DNA of 64,000 bases from Salinicoccus halodurans (GTDB lineage: Bacteria; Bacillota; Bacilli; Staphylococcales; Salinicoccaceae), in contig NZ_FOTB01000001.1 in the NCBI RefSeq assembly GCF_900114445.1, positions 740,937-804,936 on the forward strand. The letters are read 5' to 3'. Below the pieces are notes generated by a model. It did no database searches, was not told the origin of the DNA, and was given only the letters and a program-made list of their open reading frames with translations. A program made the position numbers and the translations under genes. Shown here piece after piece: positions 38,182 through 47,272 of this stretch. How positions within the stretch are numbered: the first letter of the stretch is position 1; each line of letters begins with the position of its first letter.

Positions 38182-38209
38182 ATTATAAATGTCATTATAC
38201 ATTCAACAA
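38182..38209 (-). promoter_or_regulatory. Promoter of the lysine operon
   Basis: On the minus strand TTGTTG (38209-38204) and TATAAT (38187-38182) are 16 bases apart, just upstream of the riboswitch. Confidence 0.6.
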
Positions 38210-38236
38210 ATGGTTCTGTAAACCTCATTTGTTGAA
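38202..38236. repeat. 11-bp inverted repeat overlapping the lysC -35 element
   Basis: TTCAACAAATG and CATTTGTTGAA (13-base spacer) are exact complements. One arm contains the -35 hexamer. It could be a repressor site or a weak stop signal for the upstream ABC-F gene; it lacks a T tail. Confidence 0.55.
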
Positions 38237-38259
38237 ATTTTATATAAAAGTCTAAAAAC

Positions 38260-39870
38260 TTAGTTTCTTATAAGTCCTTTATCCCGCAGGTACTCTTCAT
38301 AGGTGGACTCTTTGACAGTTGCACCGGAATCTTTCAATTCGAGTACTTTATTGGCAATCGTGTTGATGAATTCAAAATCATAGGAAGTGAAGATGATGGA
38401 GCCCTTGAAATTCTTAAGTCCATCGTTGACTGCTGTGATACTCTCAAGATCAAGGTGGTTCGTCGGCTCATCAAGCATGATGACATTCGCCTGTGAGAGC
38501 ATCATACGGGAAAGCATTGCACGCATTTTTTCTCCACCTGAAAGGACGCTTGCCTTTTTCTTTGCTTCCTCACCGCTGAACAGCATTCTTCCCAGGAATC
38601 CTCTGAGGAATGTTTCCGTCTGCTCTTCAGGCGGCGCATATTGACGCAGCCAGTCGACAAGGTCGGTATTGACGCCTTCGAAAAATCTGGAGTTATCTTT
38701 TGGCATATAACTCTGTGATGTCGTGACACCCCATCTCACTTCGCCTTCATCCGGAGTGATTTCACCGGCAAGGATGCGGAGGAGAGTAGTGCGGGCAGTT
38801 TCACTGTTGCCGATCAGCACTGTTTTATCATAAGGGTCCAGTGTGAAGCTCACATTGTCCAGCACTTTTTCTCCATCGATTGTGTGTGTAAGCCCTTTGA
38901 CATAGAGCAGATCATTACCGATTTCACGCTCGGGCGTGAACTTGACGAATGGGTATTTCCTGGATGAAGGTTTGATATCATCGAGTTCGATTTTATCGAG
39001 CATCTTCTTACGGCTCGTTGCCTGTTTGGATTTCGAGGCGTTGGCGCTGAAACGTGCGACAAAATCTTTAAGTTCCTTGATTTTTTCTTCCTTCTTTTTG
39101 TTCTGTTCCTGAGCCATGGATTGCGCCAGCTGGCTGGACTGGTACCAAAAATCATAGTTGCCGACGTAAAGCTGGATTTTTCCAAAGTCAAGGTCAGCAA
39201 TATGTGTACATACATTATTCAGGAAGTGTCTGTCGTGGGATACTACAATGACAGTATTGTCAAAATCGATGAGGAAATCTTCCAGCCATTGGATTGCTTC
39301 AATATCAAGGCCGTTGGTAGGCTCATCCAGCAGGAGAACATCAGGGTTGCCGAACAGGCTCTGTGCAAGCAGGACTTTAACCTTCTGGTTATTTTCTAGT
39401 TCAGACATATTTTTATCAATGAGTTCCGGACCGATGCCCAGGCCGTGGAGCAGACCTTCAGCATCCGCTTCTGCAGTCCATCCGCCCATTTCTCCGAATT
39501 CACCTTCGAGTTCTGCTGCACGGATGCCGTCTTCATCAGAAAAATCAGGTTTCATATAGATTTCATTCTTCTCTTTCATGATTTCCCAGAGCTTTGTGTA
39601 GCCCATCAGCACAACATCGAGTACACGCTGGTCTTCATAACCAAAATGATCCTGTTTCAGTACAGCAAGACGCTCGTCTTTCCCCATGCTGACATTTCCT
39701 GTCTGAGCATCCATTTCTCCGGATAAAATTTTAAGGAAAGTCGATTTCCCGGCACCATTGGCACCTATCAGACCATAGCAATTCCCCGGAGTGAATTTAA
39801 TATTTACATCTTCAAACAACTTGCGGTCACCAAATCTGAGACTCACATCAGTAACCTGTAGCATAGGCAT
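38260..39870 (-). CDS. ABC-F family ATPase (YkpA/YbiT-like)
   Basis: 536 residues, two nucleotide-binding domains joined by a basic linker (KKKEEKIKELKDFVARFSANASKS), no membrane segment. Domain 1 Walker A GANGAGKST is intact but its signature is replaced (SELENNQKVKVLL). Domain 2 has a normal signature (SVLSGGEKMRAML) but a degenerate Walker A (GNSETARTT) and Tyr instead of the switch His (FTSYDFEF). From memory B. subtilis YkpA shares most of these degenerations, but keeps the His. ABC-F proteins bind the ribosomal E site; which task this one has is unknown. Confidence 0.88.
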   Translation of the reverse strand: MPMLQVTDVSLRFGDRKLFEDVNIKFTPGNCYGLIGANGAGKSTFLKILSGEMDAQTGNVSMGKDERLAVLKQDHFGYEDQRVLDVVLMGYTKLWEIMKEKNEIYMKPDFSDEDGIRAAELEGEFGEMGGWTAEADAEGLLHGLGIGPELIDKNMSELENNQKVKVLLAQSLFGNPDVLLLDEPTNGLDIEAIQWLEDFLIDFDNTVIVVSHDRHFLNNVCTHIADLDFGKIQLYVGNYDFWYQSSQLAQSMAQEQNKKKEEKIKELKDFVARFSANASKSKQATSRKKMLDKIELDDIKPSSRKYPFVKFTPEREIGNDLLYVKGLTHTIDGEKVLDNVSFTLDPYDKTVLIGNSETARTTLLRILAGEITPDEGEVRWGVTTSQSYMPKDNSRFFEGVNTDLVDWLRQYAPPEEQTETFLRGFLGRMLFSGEEAKKKASVLSGGEKMRAMLSRMMLSQANVIMLDEPTNHLDLESITAVNDGLKNFKGSIIFTSYDFEFINTIANKVLELKDSGATVKESTYEEYLRDKGLIRN

Positions 39871-39948
39871 TCTCCTTTAATATATTCTTAAGCGATGATA
39901 CCACATTTATGGTACCATTGAAATATAATTCGAGGAGGCTTGTTACCT

Positions 39949-40674
39949 ATGGATACTGATTTGCGACGATTTAAGGACATAATGGGAGATGGTCGCCGCA
40001 TCGTGTTCTTTACAGGTGCCGGTGTATCTGTAAAAAGTGGCATCCCTGACTTCAGGAGCATGGGCGGGCTGTTCGATGAAATTTCAAAAGAGGGCCATTC
40101 ACCCGAGTACCTGCTCAGTGCCGATCACTTGAATGACAATCCCGAAAGCTTTATAGATTTTTATAGAAAACGGCTTTTGCTGGCAGACAAAGCACCGAAT
40201 ATCGTGCACGAATATATAGCTTCGATGGAACATGAAGGACGATCCTCCGGTGTCATCACACAGAACATCGACGGACTCCATTCTGATGCAGGCAGTAACA
40301 ATGTGGACGAGCTGCACGGCACTTTGAACCGATTCTACTGCACACTCTGCAGGCGGCAGTTCACTAAAGAAACGGTAATGAAAAACGACCTCAAACATTG
40401 CAGCTGCGGCGGTGTACTGAGACCGGACATTGTACTTTACGGTGAAATGCTGGATGAACAGACCATATTTTCTGCGATTGATAAAATATCAAATGCAGAT
40501 GTACTTGTCGTTCTTGGCTCGTCACTTGTAGTCAATCCGGCAGCCGCCATGACAGACTATTTCAATGGAGAACATTTCATTATTATTAATAAAGACCCGA
40601 CACCGTTCGATCGGGATGCAACGCTCGTATTTAACAGGGACATGACAGAAATCATAGAAACCATCCAACAATAA
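39949..40674 (+). CDS. NAD-dependent protein deacylase (sirtuin)
   Basis: 241 residues from ATG 39949, after GAGGAGG; the TTG at 39940 is directly on the RBS. NAD-binding GAGVSVKSGIPDFR, TQNIDGLH, catalytic His in ELHGTLNRFYC, and a four-Cys zinc site (CTLC ... CSCGG). Class and size fit bacterial CobB/SrtN. It removes acyl groups from lysine, affecting for example acetyl-CoA synthetase. Divergent from the ABC-F gene and followed 11 bases later by cvfB. Confidence 0.93.
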   Translation: MDTDLRRFKDIMGDGRRIVFFTGAGVSVKSGIPDFRSMGGLFDEISKEGHSPEYLLSADHLNDNPESFIDFYRKRLLLADKAPNIVHEYIASMEHEGRSSGVITQNIDGLHSDAGSNNVDELHGTLNRFYCTLCRRQFTKETVMKNDLKHCSCGGVLRPDIVLYGEMLDEQTIFSAIDKISNADVLVVLGSSLVVNPAAAMTDYFNGEHFIIINKDPTPFDRDATLVFNRDMTEIIETIQQ

Positions 40675-40685
40675 GGAGAAATCAA

Positions 40686-41555
40686 ATGGAAAATATTTCA
40701 GGTACAGTACAATTTTTAGAAGTGATAAAAAAAGAAGGATCGACCTATCATCTGAAGACAGAAGGGGATTCGTACATCCGCATGAATGCCTCAACATCGG
40801 AAGAAGAATATGAAATCGGTGAAGAAGTCAGTGCTTTCATCTATCCGAACCGCAGCGGAGAGCTTTTCGCCGCACCCATCGTGCCGCCGGTCGGCATCGA
40901 TAAATACGGTTTTGCCACAGTGTCCGAAGTTAATAGGGATGGAGCTTACATCGATATCGGCGCACCACGGGAAATACTCGTGCCATGGGTCGATCTTCCC
41001 AAACTGAAAACTGTCTGGCCGAAAGAGGGGGATAAGATCTACCTTAAACTGAGGGCAGAAAGCGATAATCAGTTATATGGAAGACTGGTCACAGAAAATG
41101 AAGTCGCAGAACGTTTTACTCCGCTTAAGAAAGAAGATTTTGCAGAACTGAAAAACAAGTGGATGGAAGGCCGTCCGTACAGGCTTCTGAAAGTAGGTAC
41201 ATTCCTCCTTACAGAAGATGGCAAGAAAGTATTCGTACATGAATCAGAACGCGAAGAAGAACCCCGTATGGGTGAACTGAAGAAATTCAGAGTCATCGGC
41301 ATCAATGATCAGGGGGAAATCAATGGTTCCTTCCTCAAACAGGCATACAAGAAAATGGATGCAGACAGTGAGAGAATTTTGGAATATATCACGAAAAACG
41401 GCGGTTCTATGCCGCTGAATGATAAAAGCGATCCGGAAGATATCAAAGAAGCATTCAACATGTCAAAAGGATCATTCAAACGTGCACTCGGCCGTTTGAT
41501 GAAAGAAGGTAAAATAGAACAGACGAAGACAGAAACGATTGCAAAAGAACAATAG
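40686..41555 (+). CDS. cvfB: CvfB-type S1-like RNA-binding protein
   Basis: 289 residues. Three S1-like beta-barrel modules are followed by a winged helix at the C-terminus (about 225-280, MSKGSFKRALGRLMKEGKI). Characteristic segments are VGIDKYGFATVSEVN and ILVPWVDLPK. S. aureus CvfB binds RNA and is needed for hemolysin and protease expression; B. subtilis YitL is the orthologue. RBS AAGGAGA before ATG 40686. In S. aureus it also lies close to lysC. Confidence 0.93.
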   Translation: MENISGTVQFLEVIKKEGSTYHLKTEGDSYIRMNASTSEEEYEIGEEVSAFIYPNRSGELFAAPIVPPVGIDKYGFATVSEVNRDGAYIDIGAPREILVPWVDLPKLKTVWPKEGDKIYLKLRAESDNQLYGRLVTENEVAERFTPLKKEDFAELKNKWMEGRPYRLLKVGTFLLTEDGKKVFVHESEREEEPRMGELKKFRVIGINDQGEINGSFLKQAYKKMDADSERILEYITKNGGSMPLNDKSDPEDIKEAFNMSKGSFKRALGRLMKEGKIEQTKTETIAKEQ

Positions 41556-41573
41556 TTCCTTAGAACATGCGAG

Positions 41574-41811
41574 GTGCGAACAATCGATTTTGTAAATAAA
41601 ATACCAATGAAATTTCTGAACATCACCATATTCTCATTAAGCATCATCGTATTCTCATTAAGTATTATTCTCATTAAGTATACTGATCCTGTTTTCAGGT
41701 ATTCAAAGCCAGATTTTCAACTGGATATTAACATTATCACTGCTCATTATAGCATCGGCCGGTATATGTAAATTGTTCAAGGAAAAGCGTGAAGATAAAA
41801 ACAAGCTGTAA
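41574..41811 (+). pseudogene. Frameshifted small membrane protein with TTCTCATTAAG repeats
   Basis: A hydrophobic protein is encoded in two frames. The first frame (from about 41574 or ATG 41607) gives NITIFSLSIIVFSLSI; the second gives LFSLSILILFSG, a second membrane helix, and the basic tail LFKEKREDKNKL ending at TAA 41809-41811. The switch falls in a repeat: TTCTCATTAAG at 41631, 41652 and 41668, spaced 21 and then 16 bases. A spacing of 15 or 18 would keep one frame. The second frame's stop sits in the terminator stem, which supports it as the true end. No strong RBS fits. No family recognised. Confidence 0.5.
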
Positions 41812-41838
41812 TGAATTCAATTCATTACAGCTTGTTTT
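41797..41838. terminator. Bidirectional terminator between the small membrane gene and pepF
   Basis: AACAAGCTGTAATGAA and TTCATTACAGCTTGTT form a near-perfect long stem flanked by A and T runs. Confidence 0.9.
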
Positions 41839-41839
41839 C

Positions 41840-43645
41840 TTATTCTTCTATTTCATCGGTCAGCTTTTCCAGTTGGTCTACAAGTTCACCAATGTAATCG
41901 ATTGTTTCCTGAAGTGGCTTTTCTGTTGTAATATCAACATCCGCCATCTGAGCAAGTTCAACCGGAGACTTTGTTCCGCCTGCCTTTAATACTTTGAGCC
42001 AGTCATCTACTGCCGGCTGGCCTTCGTTCAGTACACGCTTGCTCATTGAAGTCGCAATCGTAAGTCCTGCAGAGTACGTATATGGATAAAGTCCCATATA
42101 GTAGTGCGGTTGTCTCATCCATGTGAGTTCTGCGCCTTCTGTAATTTCTATGTCCTCACCCCAGAATTCTTCTATGACCTCACGTTTCAGCTGATTCAGA
42201 TCATTTGCAGATACACTTTCATGGTTATCCACTTTTTTGTAGACTTCACGCTGATAGGCGGCTTCCAGCAGGTGCGTCACACAATTATGATAGTACGTTC
42301 TGGAAATGATGGAACTGATCACCCAACGCTTGAATTTAGGATCATTGGAGTTTTCAAGCAGATGATTGGCCATCAGCATTTCATTCATTGTGCTTGGGGC
42401 TTCGACGAAGTACATTGAGCTGTTTGCGTCAAAAACAGTTTGTTCACGGTTGGCATTGTAGAAGTGTCCGGCATGCCCGAGTTCATGGGCAAGGACAAAC
42501 ACTTCTGTCATGAGCGAAGTCCAAGTAATCAGAATGAAGGGATGGGATCCATAAGGGCTGGAGCAGAATGCGCCTGTGGATTTCCCTTTATTCTTGACGA
42601 AATCGATCCAACGCTCGTCATAGGCACGGTTGACCATTTCAAGGTAATCGTCACCCATGACACCGAGCGCATCATTGATGTATTTACGTGAATCTTCAAT
42701 GCTTATTTCCGGTTCTGATTCAGGGTCCAACGACATTTTCAAGTCTTCATATTTCATTGTATCAAGGCCGTGCACACGTTTTAACAGTTTGGCATACCGT
42801 CTCATATGCGGAGATAGATCACTCATTATCATATCGATCTGACGGTGGTACAGTTCCTGATCGACTTTCTGGTCATGCAACAGATAGTCGATGACAGAGT
42901 CGAAACCTCTTAAATCTGCAGTCGTTTTTTCCTTCTTCAGATGCAGATCATAAGTGCCGGCAGTTGTATGTTGATATTCACGAAGCTTGTCACTGAATGC
43001 GCGGAATGCATTCCGTCTCATTTCAGTATTTTCATGTCCTTCAAGATCTCCCTCAAACGACAGATAGGAGAGGGGGATCTCTACACCATTCGCTTCGAAG
43101 GTGCCAAAATCAATATCAAGCAACTTCGTCTTGTTGTAAAGTTCGTATGGTCCATCAAATACGGCGGAGTAGGAGGCAAGGACCTTCTCAACTTTTGGGT
43201 CCAGCTGGTATGGTTTCTGTCTTAAAAGATCATCGATGAAGACATTCAGATCCGGCTGTTTTGTTTTGATTTCTTCCAATGCTGATTCATCCAGTGCCAG
43301 AAGTTCACTTTTGACAAAACTCGTTTCGCTGCCGAAATATGTAGCGACATTGGAAGATGCTGTGCTTAATTTCTGTGCATTTGCATCACTCTGGTCTGAA
43401 GATAGACTCAGGCCGGCGTATGTTCCGATGGGTATAAAGTCTTCAACAAGAGCTTTCAGCTCTTTGAGAGCCGCCGCAGAAGTATCTGAATCCGTCAATT
43501 TGCCTGCATATTTTGATGAGAAAGACTGGACACTTGGTTTGAAAGCTTCTACAGCACTGTAGAATGCATCATCTGACTCGAAAAGATCCGACAGATCCCA
43601 AGTATACTTTTCTTCAACCTGACTTCTTGTTTTAAGTTCTTCCAT
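41840..43645 (-). CDS. pepF: Oligoendopeptidase F
   Basis: 601 residues, M3 zinc peptidase. Zinc site HELGH in FVLAHELGHAGH with the third ligand Glu about 25 residues downstream (FVEAPSTMNE). Substrate-side Tyr/His region QPHYYMGLYPYTYSAGL. Cytoplasmic, cuts peptides of roughly 7-17 residues. RBS AAAGGAGTG before the ATG. Transcribed alone; opposite strand to cvfB. Confidence 0.95.
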   Translation of the reverse strand: MEELKTRSQVEEKYTWDLSDLFESDDAFYSAVEAFKPSVQSFSSKYAGKLTDSDTSAAALKELKALVEDFIPIGTYAGLSLSSDQSDANAQKLSTASSNVATYFGSETSFVKSELLALDESALEEIKTKQPDLNVFIDDLLRQKPYQLDPKVEKVLASYSAVFDGPYELYNKTKLLDIDFGTFEANGVEIPLSYLSFEGDLEGHENTEMRRNAFRAFSDKLREYQHTTAGTYDLHLKKEKTTADLRGFDSVIDYLLHDQKVDQELYHRQIDMIMSDLSPHMRRYAKLLKRVHGLDTMKYEDLKMSLDPESEPEISIEDSRKYINDALGVMGDDYLEMVNRAYDERWIDFVKNKGKSTGAFCSSPYGSHPFILITWTSLMTEVFVLAHELGHAGHFYNANREQTVFDANSSMYFVEAPSTMNEMLMANHLLENSNDPKFKRWVISSIISRTYYHNCVTHLLEAAYQREVYKKVDNHESVSANDLNQLKREVIEEFWGEDIEITEGAELTWMRQPHYYMGLYPYTYSAGLTIATSMSKRVLNEGQPAVDDWLKVLKAGGTKSPVELAQMADVDITTEKPLQETIDYIGELVDQLEKLTDEIEE

Positions 43646-43801
43646 TAAGATAACACTCCTTTAAATTTCGGAAATCGAAGTAATGATTCAATTATACATG
43701 AGAATTCAAAAAATTGAAATAATCACATTATAACAGCAGTTAATAATATGTTTCGATAATCACAATAACGAGTATAGAACATACAAGTGAGGTGAAAAAA
43801 T

Positions 43802-44146
43802 ATGATTCAGGATGTAAGTTTCTACGTTATCAGTGTTTTGGCAGTACTATTACTCAGTGCATTGGTGCCATTGGCATTAAAGAAATACTTTATCATACCC
43901 ATATTGACTTTGGCGGTAATGCTGCTGGCTGCATTTGTCATACCGAACTTCATAGACACCACAAACTGGGAATCGCTGGCCGGTTACGCGGTTTTTCTTG
44001 GAATTTTGTCTTTATTGGTCAGTATATTGATGTGGTTCTATTTAAGAGGCCGCAAAAAGAAGAAAGAGCTTTCTAAACAGAATGATCCATCGTATGAAAC
44101 GAATGAGGATGAAAAGCTTGTAAAACGTGGTAACAGAAAAAGATAG
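43802..44146 (+). CDS. Small membrane protein of unknown family
   Basis: 114 residues. Three hydrophobic helices (about 8-28, 30-50, 60-82) are followed by a strongly basic and then acidic tail (RGRKKKKELS ... NEDEKLVKRGNRKR). Strong RBS GTGAGGTGA before ATG 43802 and its own terminator. I do not recognise the family. Size and topology resemble small integral proteins that modulate transporters or kinases, but this is only a shape comparison. Confidence 0.7.
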   Translation: MIQDVSFYVISVLAVLLLSALVPLALKKYFIIPILTLAVMLLAAFVIPNFIDTTNWESLAGYAVFLGILSLLVSILMWFYLRGRKKKKELSKQNDPSYETNEDEKLVKRGNRKR

Positions 44147-44177
44147 AACAGCTGCTGAACAGACAGCTGTTTTTTTA
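44147..44177 (+). terminator. Terminator of the 114-residue membrane protein gene
   Basis: AACAGCT and AGCTGTT form a 7-pair stem, followed by seven T. Confidence 0.75.
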
Positions 44178-44489
<312 letters not shown>

Positions 44490-44529
44490 AAAAATAGCTG
44501 GTCCGGATATTATCTATCCAAACCAGCTT
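44490..44529 (-). terminator. Terminator after the resolvase gene
   Basis: On the minus strand AGCTGGT and ACCAGCT pair, with a partial inner stem, followed by ATTTTTA. Confidence 0.6.
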
Positions 44530-44541
44530 CATCAGTTATAT

Positions 44542-45105
44542 TTATTCCATTTCTTTTGATTCATTTACAACTTTATATACAGTCGCCCTTGATACGTCCG
44601 CCATTTCCGCGATTTTACTTCCTGTATATTGCTGCGTTTCATACAATGATTTGATCATCGCTTTCTTATCTTCGCTGATTCCAGGTCTTCCGCCGTTTCT
44701 GCCGCGTGCTCTTGCTGATTCCAGACCTTTCTTTGTCCGTTCACTCATCAGATTCGCTTCAAGTTCTGCGAATGCCGACATCATCGTAAAAAACATCTTT
44801 CCCATCGGATCTTTCGTTGTGACGTTCATATTAATGATTTCCAAATCCATTCCGCGTTTTTCTAGCTCTGTAGATAATTCTATCAGCTGTTTTGTCGTTC
44901 TTCCTAGCCGATCCAGCTTTGTAATGACCAGTGTGTCACCATCTCTCATGTATTCCAGGCAATTCTCAAGTTCTGTTCTGTCCGTCTTCTTCCCACTCAC
45001 CTTTTCTGAGAAAATTTTGATGCATCCTGCTTCTTTCAGCATATCCAGCTGGCTTGTCAGGTTCTGATGTCTTGTACTTACTCTTGCATAGCCTATTTTA
45101 CTCAT
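44542..45105 (-). CDS. Serine recombinase, small resolvase/invertase type
   Basis: 187 residues, the usual length. Catalytic Ser10 in GYARVSTRHQ, Arg residues in TKLDRLGRTT, the dimer helix region MFFTMMSAFAELEANLMSERTKKGL, and a C-terminal helix-turn-helix (GSKIAEMADVSRATVYKVV). It resembles resolvases of staphylococcal plasmids and Tn3-like elements. No transposase, integrase or inverted-repeat ends are seen nearby, so it may be the remainder of an integrated plasmid or transposon. Candidate recombination site just upstream. Confidence 0.9.
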   Translation of the reverse strand: MSKIGYARVSTRHQNLTSQLDMLKEAGCIKIFSEKVSGKKTDRTELENCLEYMRDGDTLVITKLDRLGRTTKQLIELSTELEKRGMDLEIINMNVTTKDPMGKMFFTMMSAFAELEANLMSERTKKGLESARARGRNGGRPGISEDKKAMIKSLYETQQYTGSKIAEMADVSRATVYKVVNESKEME

Positions 45106-45121
45106 TTTTCCATCACTTCCA

Positions 45122-45170
45122 TATAATGTATTTAAAAGGTTATAAGTTCATTATAAACCGACTGTGAATA
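45122..45170. repeat. Possible res recombination site upstream of the resolvase
   Basis: GGTTATAA and TTATAAACC flank a short centre (about 45138-45160) to form an imperfect dyad, with a further ATAATGTATTT half-site nearby. Small resolvases act at such dyads next to their own gene. The 45171-45557 remainder before the BCCT gene shows no supported gene. Confidence 0.4.
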
Positions 45171-45557
45171 AAAGACAACAAAAAACACAACATTTTATGT
45201 AATTTATTCAATATTTGTTAACTTATTGTTTTTGTATGTAAAACCCTCGTTAAATAGACTCATAAATTCTTGTCTTTCAGCGTTATATCTTTCCAGTTAT
45301 AGATATGAAGAATTATCAGAATTAATATTTTTCATTTTTATTCTTGACTTGGTACTTCACGCACTTTAATCTTGGAAACTGGTTTGTTTTTTGAAATGGA
45401 TTATGTAATTGATATACTGTGTATTTCAAGCAGACATTTTAAAGTGATATATAGTAGTAAGAAAACTTCAGTAACTTCAATAGTATCTCTTTTATCATCA
45501 TATACATCCCTGCCTTTTTCAAATAGCAACTATATACTTAGAGAAAGAAGAGATAAC

Positions 45558-47126
45558 TTGAATCATCCAAAGGAAAAGAATAATTCTATCGACTGGTCTG
45601 TGTTTATCATCAGCGGTGGCACACTGCTGTTATTTGTAATAGCCGGCATACTCAATCAGGACTTGGTGACACGTCTTGTCAATCAACTTTTCACTCTCTC
45701 TGCAACCTATTTCGGCGGTGTCTATCAGATTATCATGCTGGTGACCTTCATAATGGCCTTAGTTTTGGCATTTTCTAAATACGGCAAAATTCGGCTTGGT
45801 AAAATGGACCGTCCCGAAATAGGTAATTTCAGATGGATTTCCGTCATCATGTGTACTTTACTAGCAGGCGGCGGTGTATTCTGGGCTGCTGCCGAACCAC
45901 TCAGTCATTTTATGGAAGTTCCGCCCTACTTTGAAGGAATCTCAGGCGGCACATCTGAGGCTGTGGTTCCGGCACTCGCATCAAGTTTTGTAGATTGGGG
46001 ATTCCTTGCCTGGGCTGTACTCGGAACACTTGGCACCATCGTTTTAATGTACGCTCACTATCATAGAAATGCTCCATTGAAACCGAGATCACTGCTTTAT
46101 CCCCTCCTTGGTGATAGAATTTCACAAAAAAGTGTACTCGGTACGCTTATTGATTCATTTTCAATCATCGCTGTAGCAGCGGGAACCATCGGGCCAATCG
46201 GCTTTCTTGGTCTACAGGCGGCATATGCTTTCAATCAGCTACTCGGCCTGCCAAACACATTTTTAGTACAGGCGATTATCATTACGGTTGTTGTAATCAT
46301 AGCTGCCATATCAGCATTGACAGGTGTATACAAAGGAATTCAGATATTAAGCACCTACAATGTCATCCTCTCGGTCTTTCTGGTAACAGCCATATTGATT
46401 GTCGGGCCGGCGCTTTTCATATTCGACAATTACATCGAATCATTTGGTGTGTATATCCAAAATTTCTTCACTATGAGCACGTTCCGAAGCGATGATGTCT
46501 GGTTAAGTGCCTGGACGGTATTTTTCTTTGCATGGTTCCTCGGATACGCACCGATGATGGGCATTCTCGTCGCACGTATATCAAGAGGACGTACTATACG
46601 CGAACTTGTCATTGCCGTAGCAATTATTTCACCCGTTGTAACCACTTTCTGGTTTACTGTAATCGGCGGAACAGGCATCTTCCAAGAGATTGCCAACCCG
46701 GGAGTTATCTCTTCTGCGCTTGACAGCAATGGCCCGCCTGCAGCAATGATCGCCACTACAGAACAATTGCCGCTGGGCTTCATCCTCGGTTTACTATTCA
46801 TGATCGCTACTGTTGTATTTGTACTGACTACGACTGATTCGATGGCTCTGGCCATTTCGATGGCTATCACTGGTGGTGGCAACCCATCTGGAATCATGCG
46901 TGTCTTTTGGGCGCTGCTAATGGGGGCGGTGGCAATATTACTGCTGACTATTGGTGAAGATAGTATCAGTTCATTGCAATCCTTTATCGTCGTGACTGCA
47001 GTACCAGTCGCACTTTTGATGGTGACGACATTCTGGACTGCACCCAAAGTCTGCAGAGATCTGGCAAATGAACAATTTAAATCTACTCCAGAGCATACTA
47101 ATAAAACACTTTCTGACTCCGAATGA
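45558..47126 (+). CDS. BCCT-family betaine/choline/carnitine transporter
   Basis: 522 residues from TTG 45558, after AAAGAAGAG. The frame is open back to 45372, but that 62-residue extension is low in complexity and lacks an RBS. Twelve membrane segments; the BCCT core includes WAAAEPLSHFM, FFAWFLGYAPMMGILVARIS (conserved segment 8 region) and VFVLTTTDSMALAISM. It imports a quaternary ammonium osmolyte, driven by Na+ or H+. The exact substrate is unclear; the GGGVFW segment differs from the GIGIG of proton/sodium-choline types. Fits a salt-tolerant coccus. Confidence 0.9.
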   Translation: MNHPKEKNNSIDWSVFIISGGTLLLFVIAGILNQDLVTRLVNQLFTLSATYFGGVYQIIMLVTFIMALVLAFSKYGKIRLGKMDRPEIGNFRWISVIMCTLLAGGGVFWAAAEPLSHFMEVPPYFEGISGGTSEAVVPALASSFVDWGFLAWAVLGTLGTIVLMYAHYHRNAPLKPRSLLYPLLGDRISQKSVLGTLIDSFSIIAVAAGTIGPIGFLGLQAAYAFNQLLGLPNTFLVQAIIITVVVIIAAISALTGVYKGIQILSTYNVILSVFLVTAILIVGPALFIFDNYIESFGVYIQNFFTMSTFRSDDVWLSAWTVFFFAWFLGYAPMMGILVARISRGRTIRELVIAVAIISPVVTTFWFTVIGGTGIFQEIANPGVISSALDSNGPPAAMIATTEQLPLGFILGLLFMIATVVFVLTTTDSMALAISMAITGGGNPSGIMRVFWALLMGAVAILLLTIGEDSISSLQSFIVVTAVPVALLMVTTFWTAPKVCRDLANEQFKSTPEHTNKTLSDSE

Positions 47127-47150
47127 CATAAAATCGGAGTCGTATTATCA
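47115..47150 (+). terminator. First hairpin at the end of the BCCT gene
   Basis: GACTCCGA and TCGGAGTC form a perfect 8-pair stem overlapping the stop codon; the T tail is short. Confidence 0.55.
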
Positions 47151-47179
47151 TTTATTTTATAAATGATAATATTATGAAT

Positions 47180-47233
47180 AAAGCCCGAATATTGGACGGT
47201 TGTATTAACTGTACAATATTCGGGCTTTTCTTT
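47180..47233. terminator. Strong terminator between BCCT and the minus-strand gene
   Basis: AAGCCCGAATATT and AATATTCGGGCTT form a 13-pair stem followed by TTCTTT. Confidence 0.85.
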
Positions 47234-47272
47234 AATTAATATCTATCTTTTTTGAACTGTCTATATTATTAT

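Noticed and set aside
45372-45557. 62-residue N-terminal extension of the BCCT transporter
   Set aside because: Open frame but low complexity, no RBS at 45372, and family members start close to TTG 45558, which has an RBS.
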